DNA of 64,000 nt, from assembly GCA_035564555.1 (NCBI GenBank), contig DATMTS010000055.1, positions 79,107 to 143,106 of the forward strand. Direction: 5' to 3'. The position numbers were made by a program, and so were the translations under genes. Under the pieces are notes generated by a model. It worked only from the letters and a program-made list of their open reading frames with translations. It had not been told where the DNA came from and ran no database searches. Numbering within the stretch: position 1 is the first letter of the stretch; each line of letters begins with the position of its first letter. The stretch is from DATMTS01 sp035564555. Lineage in GTDB: Bacteria; Actinomycetota; Actinomycetes; Actinomycetales; Microbacteriaceae. Positions 34,926 through 43,692 of this stretch are shown here, piece after piece.

Positions 34926-35480
34926 TCAAGCGGTCAGCAGGCGCAGGATCTCACCCGTGGTGCCGGTCTCGCCGATCCGGGGAAAGATCTGCGCGACGCT
35001 GTGCTCGTGCCGTACCGGGTCGCTGTCGGTCATGGCGTCGGTGGCGAGCGTCACGTTGTAGCCGAGCTCGTGCGCATGGCGCGCCGTGGATTCGACGCCG
35101 GCGCTGGTCGCCACTCCCGTGACGACGACCTGCGTGACGCCACGCTGTCGCAGTCGCTCGTCGAGATCGGTGCCGGTGAATGCACCCCAGGTGCGCTTGA
35201 CGACCGAGATGTCGCTGGGATGCGTTGCGAGCGCGGGTACGACTTCGGTCCAATCGGCGGGGCGGTCGGCGGCGGGGCGTACCGTCTCGGTGCGGCCTGG
35301 TGCGCCGGCATCCACGGTCACGATCACGATGGGCAGGCCGCGCTCGCGGAACGCCGACGCGAGGGCGTTCGTGTTCGCGACGACGGTCTCGAACGGGTGC
35401 GCCGTCGGCATGCTCGCGACACCCTTCTGCAGATCGATGACGACGAGGGCGGTAACGGGATCGACCGTGGTGACAGGCAT
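34926..35480 (-). CDS. Isochorismatase-like hydrolase, cysteine-less subgroup
   Basis: A 184-residue single-domain alpha/beta protein of the cysteine hydrolase/isochorismatase superfamily. The catalytic Asp is in LVVIDLQKG (Asp16), the Lys in SVVKRTWGAF (about 95), and the loop VVTGVATSAGVESTAR (about 117-132) shows the cis-peptide. The residue that is Cys in nicotinamidase-like members is Gly here, as in true isochorismatases and several uncharacterised homologues. It therefore probably hydrolyses an ether or amide bond without a thiol nucleophile, or has another role. The substrate is unknown. Confidence 0.85.
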   Translation of the reverse strand: MPVTTVDPVTALVVIDLQKGVASMPTAHPFETVVANTNALASAFRERGLPIVIVTVDAGAPGRTETVRPAADRPADWTEVVPALATHPSDISVVKRTWGAFTGTDLDERLRQRGVTQVVVTGVATSAGVESTARHAHELGYNVTLATDAMTDSDPVRHEHSVAQIFPRIGETGTTGEILRLLTA

Positions 35481-35493
35481 GATGCGCAGACTA

Positions 35494-36633
35494 TCAACCC
35501 GCCCTATCCCTGAGGTCGGGCGCGAGGCTGACCCCGCCGTCGAGATCGGCGGCCAAGCTCGTCGTACGTCGCGGACGGTAGACGATCCGCGAGTGATACA
35601 CGAAGCGCAACAAGAACCCGACGGCGAGCAGCACGGCCTGCGCCGGCACGCTGGCCACCGGCGTGTATTCGACGATCAGCCAGAGCATGCCGAGCCGGCC
35701 GGCCGTCTCGGTGCCGTTGAACAGCAGCGACTGCGCGAACCTCAGCCACACGTTGTGGCCTTCGGCCCGCAGGTCGTTGAAGACGAACCGCTCTTGAAGC
35801 GCGAAGTTGCCCGCGATGGTCACGACGGCGGCCACCAGGGCCGAAGCCAGGTACCACATGCCGGCAGCCTGCAGGCCGACCATGATGAGCAGGTTGGCCA
35901 CCGCACCGAGTGCTCCGATCAGGGCGAAACCCGACAGCCGGCCGAATCGCAACGCGGCCAGCTGCAGGAGGAAGGTGAGCCCCTGGCGCACGCTCGCCTT
36001 CGACTCGCCCGCAACGCGCTCCCCGAAGACGAACGGCTCCTCGACGACCGTGACCGCGTTGCGCGCCAGGATCTCGAGAAGGATCTTGAACCCTCGCGGA
36101 CGCAATGCGCTCAGATCGACTGCCGACCTGCGAAGCGCGAAGAAGCCGGTCATCGGGTCGGTGCAATTGCGCAGCTTCACCGGGAACATGGCGCGCGCGA
36201 GCGTGTTCGACGTGTCGGAGACCAGCCGGCGCAGCACGCCGGAAAGACCGGCTGAGGATCCGCCGGGCACATGCCGGGAGGCGACCACCACCGCGGCATC
36301 CTGCTCGAGACCGGCACGCAGCATCGCTGAGATCACTTCGGGCGGATGCTGCAGATCACCGTCCATCACCACGCACCAATCGTGCGCGGCGCCTTGCAGC
36401 CCGGCTTGCACGGCGCCGGCCAGGCCGCCAATCGGGGAGTCACGGTGAATGAGTCTGACGGGCACCGGCGAGTCGGCGGCGACCGCTCGGATGACCTCTG
36501 GTGTCTCGTCGGTCGAGTCGTCGACGAACACCACCTCGGTGGTGTGGTCGGGCAATGCGTCCGCGATCCTGCGCACCAGCTCTGCGATGTTCGGCGCCTC
36601 ATTGAAGGTGGGCACGACGATAGACACGTTCAT
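35494..36633 (-). CDS. GT2 glycosyltransferase fused to a GtrA-like membrane domain
   Basis: ATG 36633 follows a GAGGT ribosome site and starts the conserved GT2 domain directly; ATG 36660 is an alternative. The 379-residue product has an N-terminal GT-A domain (MNVSIVVPTFNEAPNIAELV; DDSTDETPEV; DGDLQHPPEV with the DxD-like DGD near 90) of the dolichyl/polyprenyl-phosphate sugar synthase type (DPM1/GtrB-like), and a C-terminal GtrA domain of four membrane helices (about 235-355). Together these make and flip a polyprenyl-phosphate sugar. It is divergent from the first two-component system and begins a block of envelope genes. Confidence 0.9.
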   Translation of the reverse strand: MNVSIVVPTFNEAPNIAELVRRIADALPDHTTEVVFVDDSTDETPEVIRAVAADSPVPVRLIHRDSPIGGLAGAVQAGLQGAAHDWCVVMDGDLQHPPEVISAMLRAGLEQDAAVVVASRHVPGGSSAGLSGVLRRLVSDTSNTLARAMFPVKLRNCTDPMTGFFALRRSAVDLSALRPRGFKILLEILARNAVTVVEEPFVFGERVAGESKASVRQGLTFLLQLAALRFGRLSGFALIGALGAVANLLIMVGLQAAGMWYLASALVAAVVTIAGNFALQERFVFNDLRAEGHNVWLRFAQSLLFNGTETAGRLGMLWLIVEYTPVASVPAQAVLLAVGFLLRFVYHSRIVYRPRRTTSLAADLDGGVSLAPDLRDRAG

Positions 36634-36765
36634 GCGGGTGACCTCGACCTCCTGCGCCATTCCGCCATCCTGGAACGACAGCTTGGCCGGAAGGTCGGAA
36701 ATGCGGCCTGGGCGCCTGAACATCCGTACAGGACCAGGTGCTGCAAGACCTGGGTACCCTCAGAT

Positions 36766-36798
36766 GTGCGCGAAGAACGCGCACGTGCGCGAAGAACG
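36766..36798. promoter_or_regulatory. Paired 14-bp direct repeats upstream of the response regulator gene
   Basis: GTGCGCGAAGAACG occurs exactly at 36766-36779 and 36785-36798, a 19-bp period. The pair lies 36 nt before the response regulator start in the divergent gap with the GT2-GtrA gene. OmpR-family regulators bind tandem direct repeats, so this may be its own operator. Confidence 0.4.
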
Positions 36799-36833
36799 GC
36801 CGCGCCGCTGGGCTGCGAAGCGAGGAGTCGGGC

Positions 36834-37511
36834 GTGAAGTCGATACTCATCGTCGAAGACGATGGCGAGCTGGGCAGGAGCCTCGAGCGCGGCATCCGGG
36901 CCGAGGGGTACCAGACGACGCTCGTCGACAACGGCGTGGACGCGCTGATCGCCTTCGCGGAGCATCCGCCGTCGGCCGCCGTGGTCGACGTCATGCTGCC
37001 GCAGATGTCCGGGTTCGAGATGTGCCGCCGTGTGCGGCAGACCGGCAGCACGGTGCCGATTCTGATGCTGACGGCACGCGACGGCATCGACGACCGGGTC
37101 GCGGGGCTCGACTCCGGCGCCGACGACTATCTGACGAAGCCGTTCAGTTTTCGCGAACTCTCGGCCCGGTTGCGCGCGCTGTTGCGACGCGACCTCACGG
37201 CCGACTCGCTCGTGGTCACGATCGGGGATGCCCGACTCGACTCGCGCTCCATGCGCGCCTGGGTGGGCGAGCATCCACTCGCTCTGAGTCCGAAGGAATT
37301 CATGCTGCTGCGTCTGCTGGCCGCCGCGCAGGGAGCGCCGGTGACACGCGCCACCATTCTCGAGGAGCTGTGGGGCTCGACGGAACACATCGACACCAAC
37401 ATCATCGATCAGTACATCGGCGCTATCCGGCGCAAGCTCGCGGTGTGGAACAGCACCGTCGTGATCACGACGGTGCGCGGGGTCGGCTACCGGGTGGAGA
37501 ACGCCCCGTGA
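36834..37511 (+). CDS. OmpR/PhoB family response regulator
   Basis: Start GTG 36834 follows GAGGAG; upstream in-frame codons lie in the repeat region. The 225-residue protein has a receiver domain (residues 1-115: acidic pair Asp9/Asp10, phospho-acceptor Asp52 in VVDVMLPQMSG, Lys near 102 in YLTKPFSFREL) and a winged-helix DNA-binding domain (about 125-222, ending VITTVRGVGYRVE). The stop overlaps the GTG of the sensor kinase by 4 bp. It probably controls envelope genes in response to the kinase signal. Confidence 0.93.
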   Translation: MKSILIVEDDGELGRSLERGIRAEGYQTTLVDNGVDALIAFAEHPPSAAVVDVMLPQMSGFEMCRRVRQTGSTVPILMLTARDGIDDRVAGLDSGADDYLTKPFSFRELSARLRALLRRDLTADSLVVTIGDARLDSRSMRAWVGEHPLALSPKEFMLLRLLAAAQGAPVTRATILEELWGSTEHIDTNIIDQYIGAIRRKLAVWNSTVVITTVRGVGYRVENAP

Positions 37512-38917
37512 AATGGGCCGCCCGGCTCTCGATCCGGTGGCGCATCACGCTGGGCAGCGTGCTCGTCGCCGCGGTGCTGCTCGCGATCGCGACAGCCGGC
37601 TTCCGGTTGCAGATCATGTCGGTGCTGGCCCATTCCGACGAGGAGCTGCTCTACAGCGAGACCGACCCCTATCTGGCGGCCGCGCAGAAGCATCCCAATC
37701 AACTCGATCAACCCGCCGAAGACCAGAACGTGGCCGTCGTCGACGCGGGCGGCCTCGCCCACGTCGACACCCTGCCCGACAGTCTGAGCGATCGGATGCC
37801 GCGATTGCTGGCCCTGCGTCCCGGGTCGCACACCGTGCAGTACAGCACCACTCCGTATCTGGTGCGGGCGCAACCCGTGCAGGTCGACGGCCGCACCTGG
37901 CACGTGGTCGGCTCGGTCAGTCACCGGGAATCGGAGAACGTGCTCGGTCGCCTGACCAACCTGCTGCTGGTCGGGGCGTCGGTGCTGCTGCTCGCCTTCG
38001 GCGTCACGTCATGGGTGGTCACCAGCGCGGCTCTTCGCCCGGTGGATCGGATGCGCCGCCGGGCGGCGCAGCTGACGACGAGCGGCTCGTACGAGCCGTT
38101 GCCGGTGGGTCGGGCCAGGGATGAGCTGCACGAACTGGCCATGACCCTCAACGCGTTCGTCGAGACGCTGCGCGCCACGGCGGCCCGAGAGAAGCAGATG
38201 GTCGCCGACGCCAGCCACGAGTTGCGCACTCCGCTGGCCGCTCTGCAGGCGCAGCTCGAGGTCGCACAGCTCACCGGCGGCGACGCCGAGTCGCTGCGCG
38301 CAGACCTGACCGCGGCCGAGGCGAGCGTCGAGCGCCTCGCGCGCATCGCCACCGGTCTTCTGGAACTCTCCGAGGCCGAGTCCGTGCACGGCGACCAGCC
38401 TGCCGCCTGGCAGGAGCTCAGCGATGAGTTCGTCGCGGCATCCGACCGGGCACGACTGCTCGGCGCGGCGAAGCGCGTCGAGGTGGTCTTCGACATGACG
38501 AACCCGGACCCGCCTGAGCACGACGACCGGTACGCGATACACGGCGCGCAGTTCGCGCGCGTGATCGACAACCTGGTCGGCAACGCGGTGCACGCCGTCG
38601 ACCCGGGCGGTTCGGTGCAGGCCCGCCTGCAGCGCGACGACTCCGGCCTGCTGCTCATCGTCGACGACGACGGCCCCGGCATGCCCGCGAGCTTCATCCC
38701 CGTCGCCTTCGACCGCTTCACCCGACCGGATGCCGATCGCGGCCAGACCACCGGAGGCGCCGGTCTCGGCCTCTCGATCGTGCACGCGATCGTCAAACGA
38801 GCCGGCGGGGATGTGACGTTGAGCAATCGCGCCGGCGGCGGCCTGCGCGCGGCGGTCACGATCCGTCGCGATACGGTCGATCATGTGAAGACGATCGACG
38901 GCGAGGGTTCCCGATGA
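37508..38917 (+). CDS. Sensor histidine kinase of an envelope two-component system
   Basis: The 469-residue kinase begins at GTG 37508. It has a membrane helix at about 18-36, an exterior sensor region of about 120 residues, a second helix (about 158-178), a HAMP-like linker, the H-box ASHELRTPLAAL with His237, and an HATPase domain with N-box (FARVIDNLVGNAVHAVDPGG), DDGPGMP and GGAGLGLSIV. The outer region has no known sensor motif. Its stop overlaps the ATG of the LspA-like gene. The operon order regulator, kinase, lspA is conserved here within a few bases and so appears to be one unit. Confidence 0.93.
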   Translation: MKWAARLSIRWRITLGSVLVAAVLLAIATAGFRLQIMSVLAHSDEELLYSETDPYLAAAQKHPNQLDQPAEDQNVAVVDAGGLAHVDTLPDSLSDRMPRLLALRPGSHTVQYSTTPYLVRAQPVQVDGRTWHVVGSVSHRESENVLGRLTNLLLVGASVLLLAFGVTSWVVTSAALRPVDRMRRRAAQLTTSGSYEPLPVGRARDELHELAMTLNAFVETLRATAAREKQMVADASHELRTPLAALQAQLEVAQLTGGDAESLRADLTAAEASVERLARIATGLLELSEAESVHGDQPAAWQELSDEFVAASDRARLLGAAKRVEVVFDMTNPDPPEHDDRYAIHGAQFARVIDNLVGNAVHAVDPGGSVQARLQRDDSGLLLIVDDDGPGMPASFIPVAFDRFTRPDADRGQTTGGAGLGLSIVHAIVKRAGGDVTLSNRAGGGLRAAVTIRRDTVDHVKTIDGEGSR

Positions 38918-39432
38918 GCACGGCATGGGTCGCGCGCGCTCCGCGCGCCGCGTTCTGGCTTTCGTTCGGCGTCGCAGTGCTCGTGCTGGCCGTCGATCAG
39001 CTCACGAAATGGTGGGCGCTCGCCTCGCTCACCCCCGGCGTCCGGCGCCCCGTGATGGGCGATCTGCTCGGGCTGCAGTTGACCACGAATTCAGGAGCGG
39101 CGTTCTCGGTCGGCACGCAGTCGACCTGGGTCTTCACGATCATCGCGGCCGCCGCCGTGATCGTGATCGTCTGGTTCGCCTGGGGCGTTCGATCCGCGTG
39201 GTGGGCGGTGGCGCTCGGACTCGTGCTCGGCGGCGCCGCCACGCACCTCGGCGACCGCCTGTTCCGGCCGCCCGCGTTCGGCGAGGGGCACGTCATCGAC
39301 TTCATCGCGTACGCGAACCTGTTCATCGGCAACGTCGCCGACATCGCGATCGTCGGCGGCGCCGTGTTCGTCGTGCTGCTCATGGTCTTCGGGGTCCCCA
39401 CCGGTCGCACCGTGCAGCGGAAGTCCTCTTAG
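38914..39432 (+). CDS. lspA: Signal peptidase II (LspA) family protein, divergent
   Basis: A 172-residue polytopic protein with four membrane helices and the LspA pattern: DQLTKWWAL (about 28-36), NSGAAFSV (about 59-66), DRLFRPPAFGEGHVIDFIAY with catalytic Asp129, and NVADIAIV with catalytic Asp143. The usual GNLxDR segment reads THLGDR, so the conserved Asn that contacts substrate is His (position 111). It should cleave lipoprotein signal peptides after lipidation of Cys, the step after Lgt, but its odd motif and its coupling to a two-component system suggest a specialised or paralogous role rather than the main LspA. No second lspA is in this window. Confidence 0.82.
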   Translation: MSTAWVARAPRAAFWLSFGVAVLVLAVDQLTKWWALASLTPGVRRPVMGDLLGLQLTTNSGAAFSVGTQSTWVFTIIAAAAVIVIVWFAWGVRSAWWAVALGLVLGGAATHLGDRLFRPPAFGEGHVIDFIAYANLFIGNVADIAIVGGAVFVVLLMVFGVPTGRTVQRKSS

Positions 39433-39466
39433 ACCCTTCTGAGAACGACGTGTGGATGCTTGCCGG

Positions 39467-40264
39467 ATGGACATGAACAATCCGTTGCGACCAATGGCGC
39501 ATCCGGTGCGCACTGCGGGAATCGGAATCGCCGGCATCCTGGTCGTGACGATCTTCGGACTCGTCGTGGCGCGCAGCCTCGGCTGGACCGAGCTTGAACT
39601 GCCCGTGCTGCAGGGCCTGAGTCGCGCGCACTCGCCGGTGGCCGACGCCGTTGCACTGGCGATCAACGCCCTCTTCAGCCCGCCGGTGGCGATCGTCATC
39701 TCCGTGCTCGGCGGCGCCGTCACGTTCATCCGCACGGCCAGCCTGGTGCGGGCCGGAGTGTTCCTCCTCGTCGTCGCCGGCGCATGGGGCAGCAGCGACA
39801 TCGTGAAGTACGTCGTGCACCGGCCGCGCGCAGATGTGCGCGCCCTCGCACATCCCTTGATCTTCGAGAGCTCCTACAGCTACCCGAGCGGCCACACGTG
39901 TTTCGTGGCCGCGTTCGCGATCGCGATCGTGATCACCTGCCGCGCCAACCGGTGGCGCACCGTTGCCGGGGCCGGCGGCGCGGTCGCCGTCGTCGTGGTC
40001 GCCTTCTCACGCGTGTACCTCGGAGTGCACTACCCCGCCGACGTGACCGCCGCCGTGGTGTTCAGCCTTTCCGCCGCGGCCATCCTCGCCCCGCTGGCAT
40101 TCAACGTGATCGTCCCCTGGCTGCGCCGACGGCTGCCTGGGCCCAGCGGTCGCTCTTCGCTCTTTTGGGGAACGAGTTACAGTGTGCACACCGCGGTGGA
40201 TGAGAGGGGTCGGCGTGTCGAACGAGACGAAGCCGCGCCTGCTGCTGATCGAAGACGACACTGA
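39467..40264 (+). CDS. PAP2 family phosphatase
   Basis: From ATG 39467 the product has 265 residues and six membrane helices, with the three phosphatase motifs KYVVHRPRAD (KX6RP), SYPSGHTCF (PSGH) and SRVYLGVHYPAD (SRX5HX3D). This is the UppP/BcrC or lipid phosphate phosphatase architecture, facing the outer side, and likely removes phosphate from undecaprenyl pyrophosphate or another lipid. GTG 39452 and ATG 39473 are alternative starts. The 3' end overlaps the response regulator start (40215) by about 50 bp. Its presence in this gene block fits recycling of the carrier lipid used in sugar transfer. Confidence 0.85.
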   Translation: MDMNNPLRPMAHPVRTAGIGIAGILVVTIFGLVVARSLGWTELELPVLQGLSRAHSPVADAVALAINALFSPPVAIVISVLGGAVTFIRTASLVRAGVFLLVVAGAWGSSDIVKYVVHRPRADVRALAHPLIFESSYSYPSGHTCFVAAFAIAIVITCRANRWRTVAGAGGAVAVVVVAFSRVYLGVHYPADVTAAVVFSLSAAAILAPLAFNVIVPWLRRRLPGPSGRSSLFWGTSYSVHTAVDERGRRVERDEAAPAADRRRH

Positions 40265-40883
40265 GCTGGGTCCGATCATCGCCGACGTGCTGGGCGAGAG
40301 CTACGACGTCGAACTGATCGCCGACGGCCAGCGCGGGCTCGAGGCCGTGCTGCGCGCCGATACCGACGTGGTGATCATCGACAGGCGCCTGCCCGGCCTC
40401 GACGGCACCGAGGTCGTCAGCCGCAGCCGATCGGCTCGGGTGACGACGCCGATGCTGATGCTGACCGCGCTCAGCACGACCGCCGACAAGGTCGAAGGCT
40501 TGGACAGCGGCGCGAACGACTATCTCATCAAGCCGTTCGAGTTCGACGAGCTGTTCGCCCGGCTGCGCGCGCTCACCCGCGTCATCGACCCGCGAGGCGA
40601 CGCGCTTCCCGTCGGAGAGTGGACCCTGTACCCCGATGACGGGTGCATCGTGTCGCCGCACATCGGCCCGGTGATGCTCACGCCCAAGGAGTGCGCACTG
40701 CTTCGACTGCTCGCAGAGAACCCCGATCGCACCTTCACGCGCCACCAGATCCTGCGCGCCGTCTTCCGCGCCGAGGAGCAACCCGGCACCGTCGACACCT
40801 ACGTGCACTACCTGCGACGCAAGACCGACCGCGACGTGGTGCTGACGGTGCGCGGCAAGGGGTACCGTCTGGGACGACTGTGA
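40215..40883 (+). CDS. Response regulator (OmpR family)
   Basis: Start GTG 40215 follows GAGGGGT; a longer frame from 40182 has no such site. The 222-residue protein has a receiver domain with the acidic pair Glu13/Asp14, phospho-Asp56 in VVIIDRRLPGLDG and Lys in YLIKPFEFDEL, and a winged-helix domain ending VVLTVRGKGYRLGRL. The gene starts inside the PAP2 gene and overlaps the next kinase by 4 bp (stop/GTG). It makes a second two-component pair next to the first. Confidence 0.92.
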   Translation: MSNETKPRLLLIEDDTELGPIIADVLGESYDVELIADGQRGLEAVLRADTDVVIIDRRLPGLDGTEVVSRSRSARVTTPMLMLTALSTTADKVEGLDSGANDYLIKPFEFDELFARLRALTRVIDPRGDALPVGEWTLYPDDGCIVSPHIGPVMLTPKECALLRLLAENPDRTFTRHQILRAVFRAEEQPGTVDTYVHYLRRKTDRDVVLTVRGKGYRLGRL

Positions 40884-41872
40884 ACCGGCCCGCCGAAACG
40901 CGCCGCAGCAGCGACGGAGCCGCGATCCGTCGGGCATCGCGCATCATCAGCTGGCAGATCACGATCGCTGCCGCCGTCATCGTGCTGGTCGTCGTGCTCG
41001 TCACGATCGCCGTGATCATCGACCAGCAGCAGCCGAGGGAGTTGCTGGAGAAGCCCCGTCCGGGTGAATCCAGGATCTACGTCGACGCAAGCCAGGTGCT
41101 CGTCGTGCTCATCGTGCTCGGTGTCATCGCGATCGCGATCGCCGGGCTGCTCAGCTGGAGCATTGCACGACGGGCGGTTCGTCCGCTGGGCGACGCGCTG
41201 CGCATGCAGCGCACCTTCGTCGCCGACGCCGGTCATGAGCTGCGCACCCCTCTCGCGGTGCTCGACGCGCGCATCCAAGCGCTGCAGCGGCGCCTGCCTG
41301 CTGACGACCCGACGACGACGGACCTCGTCAGGATCAGGGCGGACACGCGGGTGCTGATCGACGTCGTGGGCGATCTTCTGCTGGCCGCCGACCCGGATGT
41401 CGCGTCGCCGGCCGAGCCTTCCCGGGTGGCCGCAGTCGTTGCCGAGACCGTCGACGCCGTGCGATTGCTCGCCGTGCAGCAGTCCGTCTCCATCGTCGTG
41501 CAGGCTTCGACCGATGCGCGGGTCGCGGTGCCGGGCACGAGCCTGCGCCGATGCCTTGTCGCGCTGCTCGACAACGCCGTCGCCTGGTCGCCGCCGGGTT
41601 CCACGATCACGGTTTCGGTGCGACAGGGGCGTCAGCGGGTCGTCATCGACGTGGCCGACCAGGGGCACGGCATCCACGGCATCGACCCCTCGCGGGTCTT
41701 CGAGCGGTTCGCGCACGCGACCGGCTCGGATGCCGCACCTCGCCAACGCCCCGGGTTCGGCATCGGGCTGGCCTTGGTACGCGACATCGCCGTGCGCCAC
41801 GGCGGATCGGTCGAGGTCACCCGCACGGGCCCGACGGGCACCACCTTCACCCTCACCCTTCCGGCCGTCTGA
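40880..41872 (+). CDS. Sensor histidine kinase (short sensor)
   Basis: The 330-residue kinase begins at GTG 40880, overlapping the regulator stop. It has two membrane helices (about 25-48 and 73-97) with only a 20-residue outer loop, so it probably senses within the membrane or through a partner. The H-box ADAGHELRTPLAVL carries His119, and the HATPase domain shows CLVALLDNAVAWSPPGSTI, DQGHGI and GFGIGLALV. It lacks a large sensor domain, unlike the first kinase. Its stop codon lies in a 20-bp perfect palindrome. Confidence 0.92.
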   Translation: MNRPAETRRSSDGAAIRRASRIISWQITIAAAVIVLVVVLVTIAVIIDQQQPRELLEKPRPGESRIYVDASQVLVVLIVLGVIAIAIAGLLSWSIARRAVRPLGDALRMQRTFVADAGHELRTPLAVLDARIQALQRRLPADDPTTTDLVRIRADTRVLIDVVGDLLLAADPDVASPAEPSRVAAVVAETVDAVRLLAVQQSVSIVVQASTDARVAVPGTSLRRCLVALLDNAVAWSPPGSTITVSVRQGRQRVVIDVADQGHGIHGIDPSRVFERFAHATGSDAAPRQRPGFGIGLALVRDIAVRHGGSVEVTRTGPTGTTFTLTLPAV

Positions 41873-41976
41873 ACGATCGTTCAGACAGCCGCAGCAAGGC
41901 TGTCAATAGCCCCCATGCTGGGCCGATTCTGAGAGCGGCAGTCCTTTGCTGGAGTGGGGCGCCCTTGCAGGCGCCC
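41867..41976. other. Cluster of three palindromes between kinase and glycosyltransferase genes
   Basis: First, a 20-bp perfect palindrome (GTCTGAACGATCGTTCAGAC, 41867-41886) that covers the kinase stop codon. Next, GACAGCC/GGCTGTC arms at about 41884-41904. Then GGGCGCC/GGCGCCC arms around 41958-41977, just before the GAGGGG ribosome site of the next gene. They may be a terminator plus operator set that separates the two-component operon from the glycosyltransferase operon. Confidence 0.5.
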
Positions 41977-41994
41977 ATATCGAGGGGATGACCG

Positions 41995-43692
41995 ATGGCA
42001 CACACGACGATCGAGCAGGCGCCGGCGACCCGGCCCGTGCCGATCGACGCGCTCGTGCCGCTCGCGCCGCCCGAACGGTCCGCTGCCTCCCGGCTCCGGC
42101 CGACGGCAGGGCCGCAACCGCTGTGGCGGCTCGGCGGTCCGCTGGCACTGGTCTTCGGCATCCTCGCCACGCTCGTCTCGTTCGCGGGTTCCTGGATCCC
42201 GTCGCTCTGGGGCGACGAGGCGGCCAGCGCACTGTCGGCGCAGCGTCCGCTGCCGTCGCTGTTCATGATGCTCGGCCATGTGGATGCCGTGCACGGCACC
42301 TACTACCTGGGGCTGCACGCCTGGGTGCGGGTCTTCGGCGCGAGCCCGCTGAGCATCCGTGCGCCGAGCGCCATCGCCGTCGGCATCGCCGCAGCCGCTG
42401 TCGTGTTGATCTGCGCACGGCTCGGGTCGCGCCGTCTCGCCGTCATCGCGGGCGTCGTCGCCGTCGTGCTCCCGCGGATGACCTACGCAGGCGAGGAGGC
42501 GCGATCGTTCGCGTTCGACGCGGCGGTCGCCGCGACGCTGACCCTGCTGCTCGTGGAACTGCTGGCGCGATCGGGCCGGCCGCGGTGGCTGTGGCTCGCA
42601 TACTGCGTCGGCCTGTGTCTGGGCTGCTACCTGTTCCTCTACGTCGCATTGATCGCCTTGGCACATGTCGTCGTGCTCGCTCTCGTGCGGCCGCCGCGAC
42701 GGTTCTTCGCGGCGTGGGCGGCGGCGACGGCGGTCGCCTTGATCGCGGCGACCCCGGTGGCGGCCTGGGCATTCCTCGAACGGGCGCAGATCGCGTACCT
42801 CGCCCGCGAGCCGCAGGTCACGGCGCAATCGATCCTGGTCTGGCTGTGGTTCGGCAATGGATGGTTCGCCGCGGTCGGGTGGACCCTGATGGCCGCTGGC
42901 GTCGGGCTCGCCGCGATGGCGTGGTGGCGAGCCGGAGGGTCGGCAAGGGCGAAGCCGCCCATGGTCGAAGTCGTCGCGCTCTGCTGGCTGGCGTTTCCGA
43001 CCCTGCTGCTGGTGGCCAGCAGTGGGGTCGAGCACGATTTCACGGCGCGCTACCTCACCTTCTGCGCTCCTGCGGCGGCGATCCTGATCGCGTGCGGCAT
43101 CGATCGGCTGGCACGGCTGTGCCCACCCGCGATGTTCGCTCCGGCGAAGGGGCGATCGCGGCTCGCGGTGGCGGCGATCGTGACGGCCGGCGTCGTCGCA
43201 TCCGCATTGCCTGTTTACGTGGCGCAGCGTGAGCCGTACGCCAAGAACGACAGCGACTGGGCGGCGATCGCCGCCACGGTGCACGCGTACGCCCGGGCCG
43301 GCGACGCCATCGCGTTCGATGACTCCACGCGACCGTCACGTCGCACCCGGCTGGCGATGGACACCTACCCGTCGTCGTTCGCAGGCCTGCGCGACCTCAT
43401 GCTCGAGAGGCCGTATGCCCGCAACACGACGTGGCACGACGCAGACCTCAGCATGCCGCAGGCGGTCGCCGAAGGGCGGCTGCACGACGTGCAGCGACTG
43501 TGGCTGGTCGAGTACGCTCTGCCGGGGCACATCGATACATGGGGACTTCCGACTCTGCACGCCGAGGGCTTCCACATCGTGCGCCGCTTCACCGAGCACA
43601 GCAGCGTGGTGCTCGAGCTCGAGCGCGGCGCCGCTGCACAACAGAGCGCCGATCGCACCACCGGCGCACAGACGACAAGGAATCAAGCATGA
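41995..43692 (+). CDS. Polytopic membrane glycosyltransferase (GT39/ArnT-like)
   Basis: The 565-residue protein starts at ATG 41995 behind GAGGGG. It has about 11-12 membrane helices and an exterior C-terminal segment of about 130 residues. The first outer loop, PSLWGDEAASALSAQ, contains the Asp-Glu pair expected for the catalytic loop of GT39/ArnT-type enzymes, followed by HVDAVHGTYYLGLHAWVRVFG. It probably transfers a sugar from a polyprenyl-phosphate carrier to a lipid or polymer outside the membrane. It is homologous to the protein encoded at 22926-24572. Its stop overlaps the ATG of the COG4705 gene by 4 bp, so the two belong together. Confidence 0.82.
   Translation: MAHTTIEQAPATRPVPIDALVPLAPPERSAASRLRPTAGPQPLWRLGGPLALVFGILATLVSFAGSWIPSLWGDEAASALSAQRPLPSLFMMLGHVDAVHGTYYLGLHAWVRVFGASPLSIRAPSAIAVGIAAAAVVLICARLGSRRLAVIAGVVAVVLPRMTYAGEEARSFAFDAAVAATLTLLLVELLARSGRPRWLWLAYCVGLCLGCYLFLYVALIALAHVVVLALVRPPRRFFAAWAAATAVALIAATPVAAWAFLERAQIAYLAREPQVTAQSILVWLWFGNGWFAAVGWTLMAAGVGLAAMAWWRAGGSARAKPPMVEVVALCWLAFPTLLLVASSGVEHDFTARYLTFCAPAAAILIACGIDRLARLCPPAMFAPAKGRSRLAVAAIVTAGVVASALPVYVAQREPYAKNDSDWAAIAATVHAYARAGDAIAFDDSTRPSRRTRLAMDTYPSSFAGLRDLMLERPYARNTTWHDADLSMPQAVAEGRLHDVQRLWLVEYALPGHIDTWGLPTLHAEGFHIVRRFTEHSSVVLELERGAAAQQSADRTTGAQTTRNQA

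Noticed and set aside
34535..35122. Plus-strand ORF through the two minisatellites
   Set aside because: The product is repeat-derived Pro/Arg/Ala sequence without start signals, then antisense to the isochorismatase gene.
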